From positions 186,001 through 250,000 of the forward strand of contig SSNU01000075.1 of the NCBI GenBank assembly GCA_012064415.1: a stretch of DNA of 64,000 bases, in the 5' to 3' direction. The notes below the pieces were generated by a model, which worked only from the letters and a program-made list of their open reading frames with translations, was not told the DNA's origin and made no database searches. This document shows positions 45,670 to 55,674 of this stretch, piece by piece. The position numbers were made by a program, and so were the translations under genes. The stretch comes from Gyrodactylus bullatarudis. Lineage: Eukaryota > Platyhelminthes > Monogenea > Gyrodactylidea > Gyrodactylidae. Each line of letters begins with the position of its first letter. The stretch's first letter is position 1.

Positions 45670-46298
45670 TTCTAACTAATGAATAGTGCAGCACCTATAC
45701 TTACAAAGTGAACTAGAAATATTTCGTTCGTGCTTGGGTAATATATCCCACAGGAACGACTTATTTGGTAATGGATTAGCATGTTGTAACCCAACTCAGC
45801 TCATAATTTCGTCAACTTTTCTTTTAATACCGAACGTTCAATAATTTTGCCTAATGGTTTAAGAGCTTACTAAAGGTTATAACCCAATCTCTTCTTCTAA
45901 TTTTTTTGGGGTTACACCGGCAGGTCGTTTGAAAAAAATCATTACTTATATAAATACTCTCAACTGAACATTCTTTAGTTAGAAAATACTAAATACTTCA
46001 TTTAGATAACTGAAATAAATTTTATTTTTCATGAAAATATATGATTTAAACTAGATTCTTTTATATCCGAGATTTCGGTCATTAAAATGAGAAATATTCT
46101 TTTCACTCATGAGGATCATTGATTCCTTCCTGTTAATTCAAATAAGGAAAACTGTAAACATTAACATAATTGACCCCAATCAACATGGCTTGTGTAGGGG
46201 TGAATCATGTGAAACTAATCTTTATATATTTCTAAGCTACATCTCATGCTCAAAAAGCAAAAAGAAAAAAATAGTTGTTGTATACATTGACCTTAGTA
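45670..46298 (+). repeat. Inverted copy of 51010-51740 (foldback arm plus LINE C)
   Basis: Reverse complement of 51010-51740: first the foldback arm (gcagcacctatacttacaaa ... gattagcatgttgtaa), then LINE C 5' flank and its RT start (DPNQHGLCRGESCETN ... VVYIDLS). It breaks at an N at 46299 inside the RT, where secreted-protein intron sequence begins. Confidence 0.85.
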
Positions 46299-46570
46299 NG
46301 TCAAGAATCTTCTAAGCAATAAAACTGATAATGCTTTAAGAAATTCACTTCGAACTCGTCAATGCCCCACAACAAATTGCTTAAAGTTATGTCCAACCTA
46401 TTTTGTGATATTAATATGAGGAACCTTAAAAGTGGATCATATTCAAAATCTGATAAGATTAATCTGATAACGAATATACATTTCTCTTACAAACCAACAT
46501 TAGAGAAATCTTTCTGTTTTACTTATTTATGGTTTAGTGTAGCTTGAAATAAGTTTAGAATGATACTCAC

Positions 46571-47136
46571 TTTAAAATGCACAAATTGAAAGAAATCGGT
46601 GACACCTCTTCATAAAGTTCCGGATCGAAATTGTTCGTCATGAAAATCAAACTCTTGTAACCTTTAGCTGTTTTCTCATACGCATGAAAAGATCTGTCAA
46701 CAATTTTATAAACATTGTCATCATAAGTACACATATTATACGTGCTCGAAGAAGCAAAATTACCAACATCTATTAGACCTGAGGGCCCAAGTATTAAACC
46801 CCCTGTAAGGTTTTGAAAATTAGTTGGAATCCAATTCATCAATTCTATTGCAATAAGACTCATGTTACGATTCTCAGTCAGATCATACGGAGTTGTGTAT
46901 TCTAAAAGGTTGAATGCGATATGATTGCTTGTATGCACATTTGCCGTTCCAAATACTAATATGGCTTCATCAGCGTTCACAGATCTCATTCCAGCGATTG
47001 CACAATATTTTAATGAGTGATCCCATCTATCATTGAGACCGAAATTCGTGACACATATATTATTAACTGGGGCGGTTGGCGCTGGACACTGGCTTAGACC
47101 ATATTTCAATATTATTAAAAGTAGTATTATTTCCAT
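46571..47136 (-). pseudogene. Secreted protein paralogue 3, exon 1 (separated from its exon 2)
   Basis: Minus strand; signal peptide 1-15 (MEIILLLIILKYGLS), then CPAPTAPVNNICV, WDHSLKYCAIAGMRSVNADE, and SLIFMTNNFDPELYEEV, the same layout as paralogues 1 and 2 but diverged. Exon 1 ends with donor GTGAGT in the same codon phase. The downstream intron runs only to 46300, where the sequence breaks at an N. Matching exon 2 copies lie on the opposite strand at 48220-48364 and 52310-52454 (145 nt, as in the paralogues). 566 + 145 nt is an exact codon multiple, so the gene was once whole. As assembled it cannot be spliced. Confidence 0.75.
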
Positions 47137-47139
47137 CTC

Positions 47140-47350
47140 AATCGTAATGTTTAAATAATAAAATATCTTTTATAATATATTATGATTATGAGTTCTACTG
47201 TTGCCCAGGTGCTAGAAATTGTCATTGTCTGAAAATAAAGAGTTTTTATTCATTGTCAAATTTTCCTAATTTAAATTAATTATTTCTATATACAGGCAGT
47301 GTACCCTCCTTTCTGCCCTTTTACAAAATCTATATTTCTCCAACTACTTA
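47140..47350 (-). repeat. Promoter region of paralogue 3, inverted copy at 48925-49155
   Basis: The segment upstream of the paralogue 3 start codon is repeated inverted at 48925-49155 (for example tacaggcagtgtaccctcct versus its complement). The second copy ends just after the ATG (atggaaataata), then runs into att-type microsatellite. Confidence 0.85.
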
Positions 47351-47970
47351 GAAGTCCTATAATTATTTAAAGAAATTTTACAATGAAATGTCCTCAAAGT
47401 TAAATTTTACCCGAAAACATAGCATACATAAGTGCTTTATTCGCTGATTCGATCAGTCTAGTATTTTAATATTATCTCAATTTTGGCTTCTCTGCGAGTC
47501 AACTTCAAAGATCTAAGGATTTTAAGATTTAAAATCTTATTATTCTCTAACTTTCAGTGACTGAGGGCTTGTTTCAACTCCAGAACAAACAAATGAATCG
47601 ATTTATGACGCAAAAATAGGCTTTCAACCAGATGTTGAATAATTTTTGAAAAATAAGAGAGAGCCTATGGTGTTAAAAAAATTCACTTCACAACTTTATA
47701 AACAGAAAAACTTGCAGATTATGCATAATCGACAAATTATCCAAATTCGTCACAACTCTTCTTATTGATAGGTTCCTAATTGATTTGTAGTTGTCTATAA
47801 TCTTTCACCATGATCGAAATCTCAAAATGCAATAAGAAAGCTCGAGAAAGTCACTTACACTGTGCAACACTAAAAGATCAACCAAGCTAAAATTCACGTA
47901 TTTTGTTTGCTAGCTTGTTGTTAACAATCGATTTACTTGCATCTCCTTTGAGGGGAAGAATCAGAAATAT
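47351..47970. other. Non-coding, foldback arm fragment at its right end
   Basis: 47855-47900 matches the arm end of the 38.4-40.7 kb element. Otherwise no feature seen. Confidence 0.4.
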
Positions 47971-47971
47971 T

Positions 47972-48109
47972 GGCTTTTGAGGTTCCTCATATTAATATCA
48001 CAAAATAGGTTGGACATAACTTTAAGCAATTTGTTGTGGGGCATTGACGAGTTCGAAGTGAATTTCTTAAAGCATTATCAGTTTTATTGCTTAGAAGATT
48101 CTTGACGCC
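47972..48109 (+). repeat. Intron segment of paralogue 3, inverted copy at 46300-46436
   Basis: Contains gcaatttgttgtggggcatt; the complement lies near 46360. The last 90 bp are repeated directly at about 52114-52200. Confidence 0.85.
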
Positions 48110-48219
48110 TTACTTGTTTTAGATTCTAAATTTTCAGAATAAATTATTACAAAACTAATTTACTTTTTTTCTTTGATAAAATTATGCTATGAATTCATTA
48201 AAACAACTAAATTTTATAG

Positions 48220-48364
48220 ATGCTCAAGAAATAAATTCTGTTACAGTGTTTACTATTCGATTGCGAACAAATACTGTGTTCAAACCCAATACATAGATAT
48301 CAATTTACCAGTTCGACTCAAATGGATAAAGGACTTTCAGAGATTTTCAAAACTTTTTTCGTGA
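48220..48364 (+). pseudogene. Paralogue 3 exon 2, copy a
   Basis: 145 nt after acceptor attttatag; encodes CSRNKFCYSVYYSIANKYCV, QYIDINLPVRL and a TGA stop. It lies on the strand opposite to exon 1, with its own upstream intron sequence attached. Its 3' flank joins LINE C 5' flank near 48388. Confidence 0.75.
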
Positions 48365-48385
48365 GACACGGGATGATACTTGAAA

Positions 48386-48470
48386 AGAATATTTCTCATT
48401 TTAATGACCGAATTCTCGGATATAAAAGAATCTAGTTTAAATCATATATTTTCATGAAAAATAAATAAGA
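48386..48470 (+). repeat. LINE C 5' flank fragment
   Basis: gaaaagaatatttctcattttaatgaccga ... tcatatattttcatgaaaaataa also at 51196-51275 and inverted at 46022-46106. Confidence 0.8.
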
Positions 48471-48479
48471 ATTAAATTT

Positions 48480-48670
48480 ATCATTAATAACTGCCAATTT
48501 TATAAATAAGGAATTTTAGTTAAAAGACATGTTGAACCTTTAATATTTAAGCATTGTTAAAAGCTTAAACACACATCGCATACACGATTGCATGGATGGA
48601 TTTCCATTCCACCCTATTATTATCCAAAATCGGCAAGGGAATTCTTGCAAAAATCATAATTTGGATGAAA
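48480..48670 (+). repeat. Dispersed repeat, second copy at 55255-55470
   Basis: Shares aactgc-aattttataaat, agttaaaagaca-gttgaacc, cacatcgcatacac-attgca and attattatccaaaatcg with 55255-55470 in the same order and orientation. Confidence 0.65.
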
Positions 48671-48924
48671 ATCAAAATGGAATGGCTGTCAAAATGCTCG
48701 ATAAACATTACAATAAATCTGAGAAAATAAAAGGTGCTTTACCGAATTCCGCCAAAGTTTATAGAAATAGAGAAAATATAAAGCTTTCTTGAATTCAGGA
48801 GAAACAATTTAGATTAATTTTAAGTTACCTGAGAAATCAAATTGACAACTAAAAAAATTCTCTTAAGGCAAAAGTAATGCATTATTTGGAATATAAACTT
48901 AATCTGCAAGAAATGAAATTAAAT
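48671..48924. other. Non-coding spacer
   Basis: Nothing recognised. Confidence 0.3.
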
Positions 48925-49154
48925 AGTTATAGGACTTCTAAGTAGTTGGAGAAATATAGATTTTGTAAAAGGGCAGAAAGGAGGGTACACTGCCTGTATA
49001 TAGAAATAATTAATTTAAATTAGGAAAATTTGACAATGAATAAAAACTCTTTATTTTCAGACAATGACAATTTCTAGCACCTGGGCAACAGTAGAACTCA
49101 TAATCATAATATATTATAAAAGATATTTTATTATTTAAACATTACGATTGAGAT

Positions 49155-49333
49155 GGAAATAATAATTATTATTATCATTATTATTATTAAACAATACATG
49201 TGTTATCTATATAAACATTAAATAGATTCTTCAGTTTTGTGGAAATTTATAAATTATAAAGTTTTTTCAATTCTTTTTCAAATTCATCATTATCAAGAGT
49301 TTTCATCGTATGATTAAGTTTTTTAAATATGTT
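49155..49333. repeat. ATT-rich microsatellite and spacer
   Basis: aataattattattatcattattattatt at about 49158-49190 replaces paralogue 3 coding sequence right after the duplicated start codon. Confidence 0.6.
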
Positions 49334-50110
49334 TTTGTCTTGCTTGAGATTCCTGATTTCCGCGAATATATTGTCATTTTGCTGACTAATGTCTTGCATT
49401 ATGTAGGTAGAAAACAAAATAGATTCTGGGTGAATATGAGCTCTTTATTTTCGTCGGTTCTCATCAGACCCTACACCGACATGTTTATTTATACAGAATA
49501 TTAATCAATGAAATGTGAGAGTTTGTATGGGCCAATCAGAGCATTTATTTGTAACCGGTTGGAGGGTGGAGAGGTTAGTTGGGTAGACTGTTGGTGTTTC
49601 ACCTTTCTATCTCTTTTCGAAATATGTTTCTATTCCTCTGGACCCCTTGGAGATAGTTTCGACTCTTCCCTTTTGATTTTTGTTGCTTGAGTGAACTCGA
49701 AGCACATCTTTTTTTTCCGGGCAGGGTTTGAGGATCCTTTTGTCTCCAAGGGCTGGGAGTAGTACCTTTTCTTATATGGTGTTGCTTGGACATCATTGGC
49801 GAGTTTTTCCTCTGCTGATGCGGAGTTATTTTTGTTGTTGGGCACCAAAGTTGTCTTATTATCATTTTGGGCTGGGCTTGATGTTGATCTGGGGTTGGCC
49901 GGGTGGGGAGGGGCTTGGTCATTATTGGCGAGTTGTTCCTCTGCTGATGCGGAGTTATCGTTGTCACCAATGTTGAGCTTTCCTCCGTACTACCTTCTTT
50001 CTGCGTTGAGCTAAATATTGGTCTGGGGTCATCTACCGTCAGGGTTATCTCATTTGATGGCGTCGTTGAATTGGCAGGTCCCGCGGTGGCTTCTGATACC
50101 TTTTTTATGA
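49334..50110 (-). pseudogene. PLE copy B2, 3' part with hammerhead, fused to a LINE
   Basis: Closely matches 21777-22560: the same 3' end, hammerhead and Ser/Asn-rich linker with the SASAEE repeats. The C-terminal tail is frameshifted near 49705 by extra T residues. At about 50110 (KKV) the reading frame passes without a stop into LINE C RT sequence, creating one fused frame 49599-50621. RT and GIY-YIG of the PLE are absent, so the element is truncated there. Confidence 0.8.
49428..49471 (-). ncRNA. Hammerhead ribozyme of PLE copy B2
   Basis: Core and stems identical to 21866-21909: GGGT/ACCC stem I, AATA/TATT stem III, CTGATGA and GAAA intact. Confidence 0.85.
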
Positions 50111-51189
50111 AAGAATCCATAAATATGTTTTTGGCTTTGTTGAAAATTGATAGCTTTTTTAGATTGCCATATTCAGGAACATTGGAGCGTAGGCCTTGAC
50201 GATTGGAGTTAGCCAGGGGTGAGAGTTTGATTAGGGTAATTGTTTTGAGTTCTCTTCTTAGCCACAAGGAGTTCTTCGTGGATTTCATTTCAGTTTGGTA
50301 TGTTGATGACAAAAGGCGCGTAAATCTGTTGCATGCAGTTTGTATTTTTTTAGACCATTTGTCACATTCAGGGTTCCAGATTGCAGAACAGTATTCAATT
50401 ACTGGTCTAGCATAAACTTTGAATAAAAGTAGTTTCATGCTGTCGATTTTGATGCATTTGTGGATGTGGATGAGCCGGCCAATGAATTTTTTAATAATTT
50501 CTTTATAGTGATCAACAAAATCAAGTTTCCATGAATAAGTAATCCCAAGGTCCTTAATTGTAGTTTTAGGGTGAATTTTATTTTGGTTGATGTATATATT
50601 TAAATCATTATTATTATTCATTTGGAGTGGAGTAGAAGGATTTTTCTATGTTAGGGGACAATCCAAAGCTCATTAATTTGTTGATGATAGTTGATATTTC
50701 TGAATTCATAATATTTGTGTTATAGGTACCATCATAATCAAAGACTATTTTAAAGTCGTCAGAATATTTGAAAATTTTGAATGAGGAAGGTTGAATATCA
50801 GCAAATACAATATTGAAAAGTAGAGGTCCAACTCTAGATCCTTGAGGGACTCCTAATTTGATTATTTGACTATATGATCTTTGGCCATTGCATTCGACAA
50901 ATTGATTCCTATTGATGAGATAGTTTAAATGTTTACAGCAGATACCTTGTTTATGACAGGCTTCAAGTATAGTTGGGAAGTAGAATTTATCAAAGGCCTT
51001 ACTAAGGTCAATGTATACAACAACTATTTTTTTCTTTTTGCTTTTTGAGCATGAGATGTAGCTTAGAAATATATAAAGATTAGTTTCACATGATTCACCC
51101 CTACACAAGCCATGTTGATTGGGGTCAATTATGTTAATGTTTACAGTTTTCCTTATTTGAATTAACAGGAAGGAATCAATGATCCTCAT
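50111..51189 (-). pseudogene. LINE copy C, RT fragment
   Basis: Minus strand: DPNQHGLCRGESCETNLYIF, VVYIDLSKAFDKFYF (motif A), LGVPQGSRVGPLLFNIVFAD (motif B), then IFKYSDDFKIVF, where the usual Y-ADD box reads Y-SDD. After a frameshift near 50620 the thumb region follows (TIKDLGITYSWKLDFVDHYK, PVIEYCSAIWNPE). No endonuclease. It matches LINE B (59902-61051) domain for domain. The frame then runs into PLE sequence at about 50110. Confidence 0.85.
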
Positions 51190-51787
51190 GAGTGAAAAGA
51201 ATATTTCTCATTTTAATGACCGAAATCTCGGATATAAAAGAATCTAGTTTAAATCATATATTTTCATGAAAAATAAAATTTATTTCAGTTATCTAAATGA
51301 AGTATTTAGTATTTTCTAACTAAAGAATGTTCAGTTGAGAGTATTTATATAAGTAATGATTTTTTTCAAACGACCTGCCGGTGTAACCCCAAAAAAATTA
51401 GAAGAAGAGATTGGGTTATAACCTTTAGTAAGCTCTTAAACCATTAGGCAAAATTATTGAACGTTCGGTATTAAAAGAAAAGTTGACGAAATTATGAGCT
51501 GAGTTGGGTTAATTACAAAAGATCTAAGGGTATAAAACATATTTTACAATTCTTATTAGTCATCTTAAATAAAGTCTAAAATCAAATGGTCCCCTTGTCG
51601 CCGATTGTTACAGCTTACAACATGCTAATCCATTACCAAATAAGTCGTTCCTGTGGGATATATTACCCAAGCACGAACGAAATATTTCTAGTTTACTTTG
51701 TAAGTATAGGTGCTGCACTATTCATTAGTTAGAAAAACCTTAGGGGTTCGCCACAGGATATAGATGTAATCCGAGTTGCATGGGATG

Positions 51788-51830
51788 TTGGACGAGTGGA
51801 TTGATGCGAGAGGTCCTTGGTTTTAAATCC
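51788..51830 (+). promoter_or_regulatory. Possible Pol III A and B boxes
   Basis: TTGGACGAGTGG (51788-51799) resembles an A box and GGTTTTAAATCC (51819-51830) a B box with one extra base, about 30 bp apart as in tRNAs. Imperfect; not a functional tRNA. Confidence 0.4.
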
Positions 51831-51836
51831 CAGCTT

Positions 51837-51889
51837 ATGGCATACTGACGAGTCCAAAATAGGACGAAACGCGCGTATATGTCTACCAT
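51837..51889 (+). ncRNA. Hammerhead ribozyme, Sm-alpha (Schistosoma SINE) type
   Basis: CTGACGA (51845-51851), stem II GTCC-AAAATA-GGAC (four perfect pairs), GAAA (51866-51869), then CGCGCG...TGTC. The core and stem II nearly equal the known Schistosoma ribozyme. Stem I: TA/TA, a CA bulge, ATGG/CCAT. Stem III is weakened (ACG with TGT), as expected from CpG decay. Cleavage predicted after C51883. Confidence 0.85.
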
Positions 51890-52104
51890 ATATGTATCCT
51901 TGGATTATTTCTAAATACTTTGTGAGTTTTTTTCGTACCAGTCTCGTTGGGTTACCATTAATTAAGCTGTACCATTCAGCAACATGGGCTAATCCATTAC
52001 CAAATAAGACTTTACTGTGGGATATATTACCTAAGCACCTAGAACGAAATATTTCTTAATTATAGGTGTTTATTTTATAAAACTAATTAACTTTTTTTCT
52101 TTGA

Positions 52105-52495
52105 TAAAATTATAAGCAATTTGTTGTGGGGCATTGACGAGTTCGAAGTGAATTTCTTAAAGCATTATCAGTTTTATTGCTTAGAAGATTCTTGACGCCT
52201 TACTTGTTTTAGATTCTAAATTTTCAGAATAAATTATTACAAAACTAATTTACTTTTTTTCTTTGATAAAATTATGCTATGAATTCATTAAAACAACTAA
52301 ATTTTATAGATGCTCAAGAAATAAATTCTGTTACAGTGTTTACTATTCGATTGCGAACAAATACTGTGTTCAAACCCAATACATAGATATCAATTTACCA
52401 GTTCGACTCAAATGGATAAAGGACTTTCAGAGATTTTCAAAACTTTTTTCGTGAGACACGGGATGATACTTGAAGAGAATATTTCTCATTTATTG
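52105..52495 (+). pseudogene. Paralogue 3 exon 2, copy b (exon 52310-52454)
   Basis: Direct near-identical repeat of about 48025-48410: intron end, 145-nt exon 2 and 3' flank. Exon sequence is the same peptide as copy a. No exon 1 lies upstream; the repeat starts inside foldback sequence. Confidence 0.8.
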
Positions 52496-52496
52496 T

Positions 52497-52600
52497 TGGT
52501 TTCTAAACTCATAACGAAGGATCAAGAGGTTTATATTTTAGTGATAAACGTGATAAACAACTTTTACTTCAATAAATTTTTTCATATAAGATCTCCTTCC
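52497..52600 (-). repeat. Degenerate PLE 3' end
   Basis: ttctaaactcataacgaagga and tttagtgataaacNtgataaa recall the copy at 36660-36715, without a ribozyme core. Confidence 0.4.
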
Positions 52601-52879
52601 ACTTGATCTGGATCAGGTCGTATACGACCTTATGGGTTTTAAAAGACTAGAAAATTATACAATCTACTTATAAGCGACGCACATATAAAGAAAGCAAAGT
52701 TTATTTAGAATGAAAATCTCGGAAACAATTTCTAATAGAATTAATACATACAGGTAAAAGCTCCGATTCGTTGATGCTATGAATTATTTTTCGAATCGCA
52801 TTTTGTTATATACCTTTTTGGAACCTCTGTTGAAGATAATCTTGTATTCTGATTGGTCTAATATGTATGATATATGAGT

Positions 52880-54306
52880 ATGTATGTCTAGGTTTATTGT
52901 ATCCTGAAATAATGTACATGAAATTATGATGTAATGATTTAGTAGAAAATACAATACATTATTAATGTTAAATTCGTCTACTTGTGACACCTGAAAAGGA
53001 ATAGAAAAAAACGATTAAATTGAAAAAATGCGTTAAAATGCCTGCAAGTCACCTTTAACTTCCCCCATGACCAGAGTCATGTAATTCAGAAGTCTTGTTT
53101 TTATCATCCCTTGAAATTCATCTCTTGTTAAATAAACACAAATTAAGGGGGCCTATTTTTCATAGTAAATAACATCTTTTTTCAGTGGACCAAAGGGGGC
53201 CGCAATAACAATATTCTTGAGAAAAGAAAATGCTTTTTTATTCATCAAAATCAAAGAATTCTGGCTTGAAATAATAAATATGATCTAGGGAAACATCCTC
53301 AGGGGCCCCGAAATCTCTAACAAGTTTAAGTATCGAAACATGAGCCTAAATAAAAAAAACTTAGAAAACTTGAATAAAATTGAAGTTATAATTTCAAAAC
53401 TTACGTTATACGAACAAATTTGGTGTAAATCCTTCATCTTGTCGATGTAATGAGGACTACCACGAACACTGTTCAAGTTAAGAGCATGAGCGACACCATC
53501 AATAATTTCCTGAATTTTTTCATCAGTTATTATTTGCATATCTTCCTTCAATCTGTTTATTTGATCGGCAATTCTCTCTCGTAACCTTTCGTATCTTGCA
53601 CTGTAGTCATAGTTGTGGTTCACATGCAACGAACTTTTGTTACGAACCCAATTTTTTATTGTTGAAATCGTAACTTTATATCGAGTACTAAAGTACTTTG
53701 CCCCATGTATCGAGTTTTCAAACTCTTCAACAATAGCTAGCTTTTGTTCATTTGTGTATTTCATGATTGAAAAAAGAATCAAGAGTTAGGATACTTATTA
53801 GAGGTTCGAGCAATTTGATTGGACTATAAGAGTCGTACTATGTGAATAGAACTATTTTTAGATAATGTACAATATATTGATCATTTACATGTTTATTGAG
53901 TTGTGAATAACATTCACATTGGTGTCATTTCTTGTTCCCTCCCTATCCTAAAAATATTTACATTTTAGTGGAAATTTCTGCTTATCTATCGAACCCCTTC
54001 ATGGAGTTAGTTTGAAAAAACAATGTTCTGATAAAAAAGCATTTTCTTTTCTCAAGTATATTGTTATTGCGGCCCCCTTAATTTGTGTTTATTTAACAAG
54101 AGATGAATTTCAAGGGATGATAAAAACAAGACTTCTGAATTACATGACTCTGGTCATGGGGGAAGTTAAAGGTGACTTGCAGGCATTTTAACGCATTTTT
54201 TCAATTTAATCGTTTTTTTCTATTCCTTTTCAGGTGTCACAAGTAGACGAATTTAACATTAATAATGTATTGTATTTTCTACTATATCATTACTTCATTA
54301 TTCAGG
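52880..54306 (-). mobile_element. Inverted-repeat element enclosing a two-exon HTH gene
   Basis: Arms of 240-320 bp are near-perfect inverted copies (cccccatgaccagagtcatg near 53060 and its complement near 54150; gtcacaagtagacgaattta near 54237 and its complement near 52970). The left arm has an extra 40 bp near 53163-53200. Innermost paired sequence is gccgcaataacaatatNcttgagaaaag. The only gene inside is the HTH gene at 53238-53764. Confidence 0.75.
53238..53764 (-). CDS. Intact two-exon HTH protein (155 aa)
   Basis: Exon 1 53764-53405, intron 53404-53346 (59 bp, donor GTAAGT, acceptor tttttttatttag), exon 2 53345-53238; 156 codons with stop. Residues 1-45 form a psq/transposase-type HTH (MKYTNEQKLAIVEEFENSIH, FSTRYKVTISTIKNWVRNK), followed by a basic helix region (RYERLRERIADQINRL) and an acidic C-terminus (LVRDFGAPEDVSLDHIYYF). 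AATAAA overlaps the stop. The true start is the ATG right before KYTNEQ. There is no catalytic domain, although the frame and splice sites are clean. It may be a regulatory protein or DNA-binding subunit of the surrounding element. DNA binding is inferred from the HTH. Confidence 0.72.
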
Positions 54307-55200
54307 TTCCTGGTTAAAATGGAAGAAATATATGAGATGATTAAAATGTGGTCATTGAGGACGAAAGATGACCTGATTTCAGGTTGATCAAGAGTACGAA
54401 AACATAAGTTATGAACAAATCAATCTTTACATATCCATCTGTCAAATTTGTGCCAGAAATACTTGCTCGAAGATCATATTAAGATCATTTTACCGAATAT
54501 GTTCTACTAAGACTATTAAAAACAAAAAAAACTCCAGAAGTTGTGAAAAGGATTGAGGAAATTTTTGATGATTTTGGGCCCCGACATATTCCCCAAACCG
54601 ATAATGGAAAGGAATTCAAAAATTCAGAGTTTGATGGATAATTTCAATGTATGAAGGCCTAAAAATAGCACATGGAAGATCGAGACATAGATGAAGATAA
54701 TTTTGAAATGGCCAATCGTAAGTTTTATTTTTCAATTGATAGTTATATTCACAAATTATATTTAATTTTTCTTTATTTTCAAGAAAGAGCAGACTTTATC
54801 GTTGATCTTCGTAAAAAATCCAAATTAAGCTTGCGCGAAAATGCTGAGAATATGCTGTCCAATAGTTCAATCGCAGGGCTTCAGTTGTAGATAATGTAAG
54901 CATACCTATTCCAGAGATAGACCGATCCAGAGTTGATGATCGAAATCTTATAGGTATTGTGACAGAAGTTTGAGAAAACGGATATAAATTTGCAACAGAA
55001 CAGGGTTCTATTCAAGTCATATTAGGATTCGGACAAGTTAGAATTCTACCAGACAAAAGGATTTCAGTGGGCATGACTTCAGAAAACCCTTTTAGGATAA
55101 GACTTGCGAATACTGTCAGTCATGATGTGGAGGACAAAACTTTTTTAGATGCAATTGCCTAGAGGGATGCAATTCAAGAATGTGCAAATGTATAAAAAAT
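54307..55200 (+). pseudogene. Integrase pseudogene, KRBA2/SCAND3-type
   Basis: Order of fragments: ENISYEQINLYISICQICAR (zinc-binding linker), YVLLRLLKTKKTPEVVKRIE and EIFDDFGPRHIPQTDNGKEF (rve core; the QTDNG carries a catalytic Asp), a possible 63-bp intron (54721-54783, GTAAGT...ttcaag), then RADFIVDLRKKSKLSLRENA and VSIPIPEIDRSRVDDRNLIG, the C-terminal domain typical of these integrases. At least five stops or frameshifts. Integrases of this group occur in self-synthesising and Ginger-like DNA transposons. It abuts the inverted-repeat element at 54306. Confidence 0.65.
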
Positions 55201-55254
55201 CTTGTTCTGTGTAATTCAAAGTGTCATCAAAAAATAAATTGTGAAAATAGGAAT

Positions 55255-55470
55255 TTAATTTATCATAAATAACTGCTAATTTTATAAATGAAAAAATTTT
55301 AGTTAAAAGACAAGTTGAACCTTTTAATATTTAATATGCATTGATAAAAGCTTAAATACATATCGCATACACTATTGCATTGATGGATGTCCACTCCACC
55401 CTGAAATGTATTATTATCCAAAATCGATAAGGGAAAATCTGACGAATATGGATAAATTTAAAATAGAAGT
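55255..55470 (+). repeat. Dispersed repeat, copy of 48480-48670
   Basis: Same order of shared blocks as the other copy, with small indels. Confidence 0.65.
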
Positions 55471-55479
55471 AAAAGATGT

Positions 55480-55640
55480 ATCAACACCAAATGCACATTT
55501 CTTAAAGGATCATCAGTGGTATCACTTTTAAAATGATAAGAAATAAATAATTGAATGAAAATAATAATTTACAATTATGAAAGAAATAGTAAAAGTTTAA
55601 GAATTAAGAATAAATGCCAGCTGAAAAACACCAAAACTCT
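55480..55640 (-). repeat. Direct repeat flanking PLE D/E, left (pseudo-LTR candidate)
   Basis: Shares atatNaacaNcaaatgNacatttct, caaaggNtcatcagt and gaatgaaaataataatttac with 57985-58140 in direct orientation. The pair brackets the two PLE segments, as pseudo-LTRs of Penelope elements do. Confidence 0.65.
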
Positions 55641-55674
55641 CCACTTAATAGCGATTGTGGAGAGAAAAATGAAA

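Larger units (their letters stand above)
51600..52070 (+). mobile_element. Hammerhead-carrying short repeat between two direct arm copies
   Basis: Two arm copies in the same orientation (gctaatccattaccaaataa at 51624 and 51988, 364 bp apart) enclose a unit with tRNA-like promoter boxes, then a hammerhead, then a tail shared with the 5.8-kb foldback. This is like an Sm-alpha-type SINE or a retrozyme-like unit combined with foldback arms. No coding frame. Confidence 0.6.

Noticed and set aside
48592..48792. 66-codon frame
   Set aside because: Lies in a dispersed repeat whose other copy (55255-55470) does not keep the frame.
51780..51840. A tRNA gene
   Set aside because: Box-like motifs are present, but there is no acceptor or anticodon stem; it is at most a tRNA-derived promoter of a SINE-like unit.
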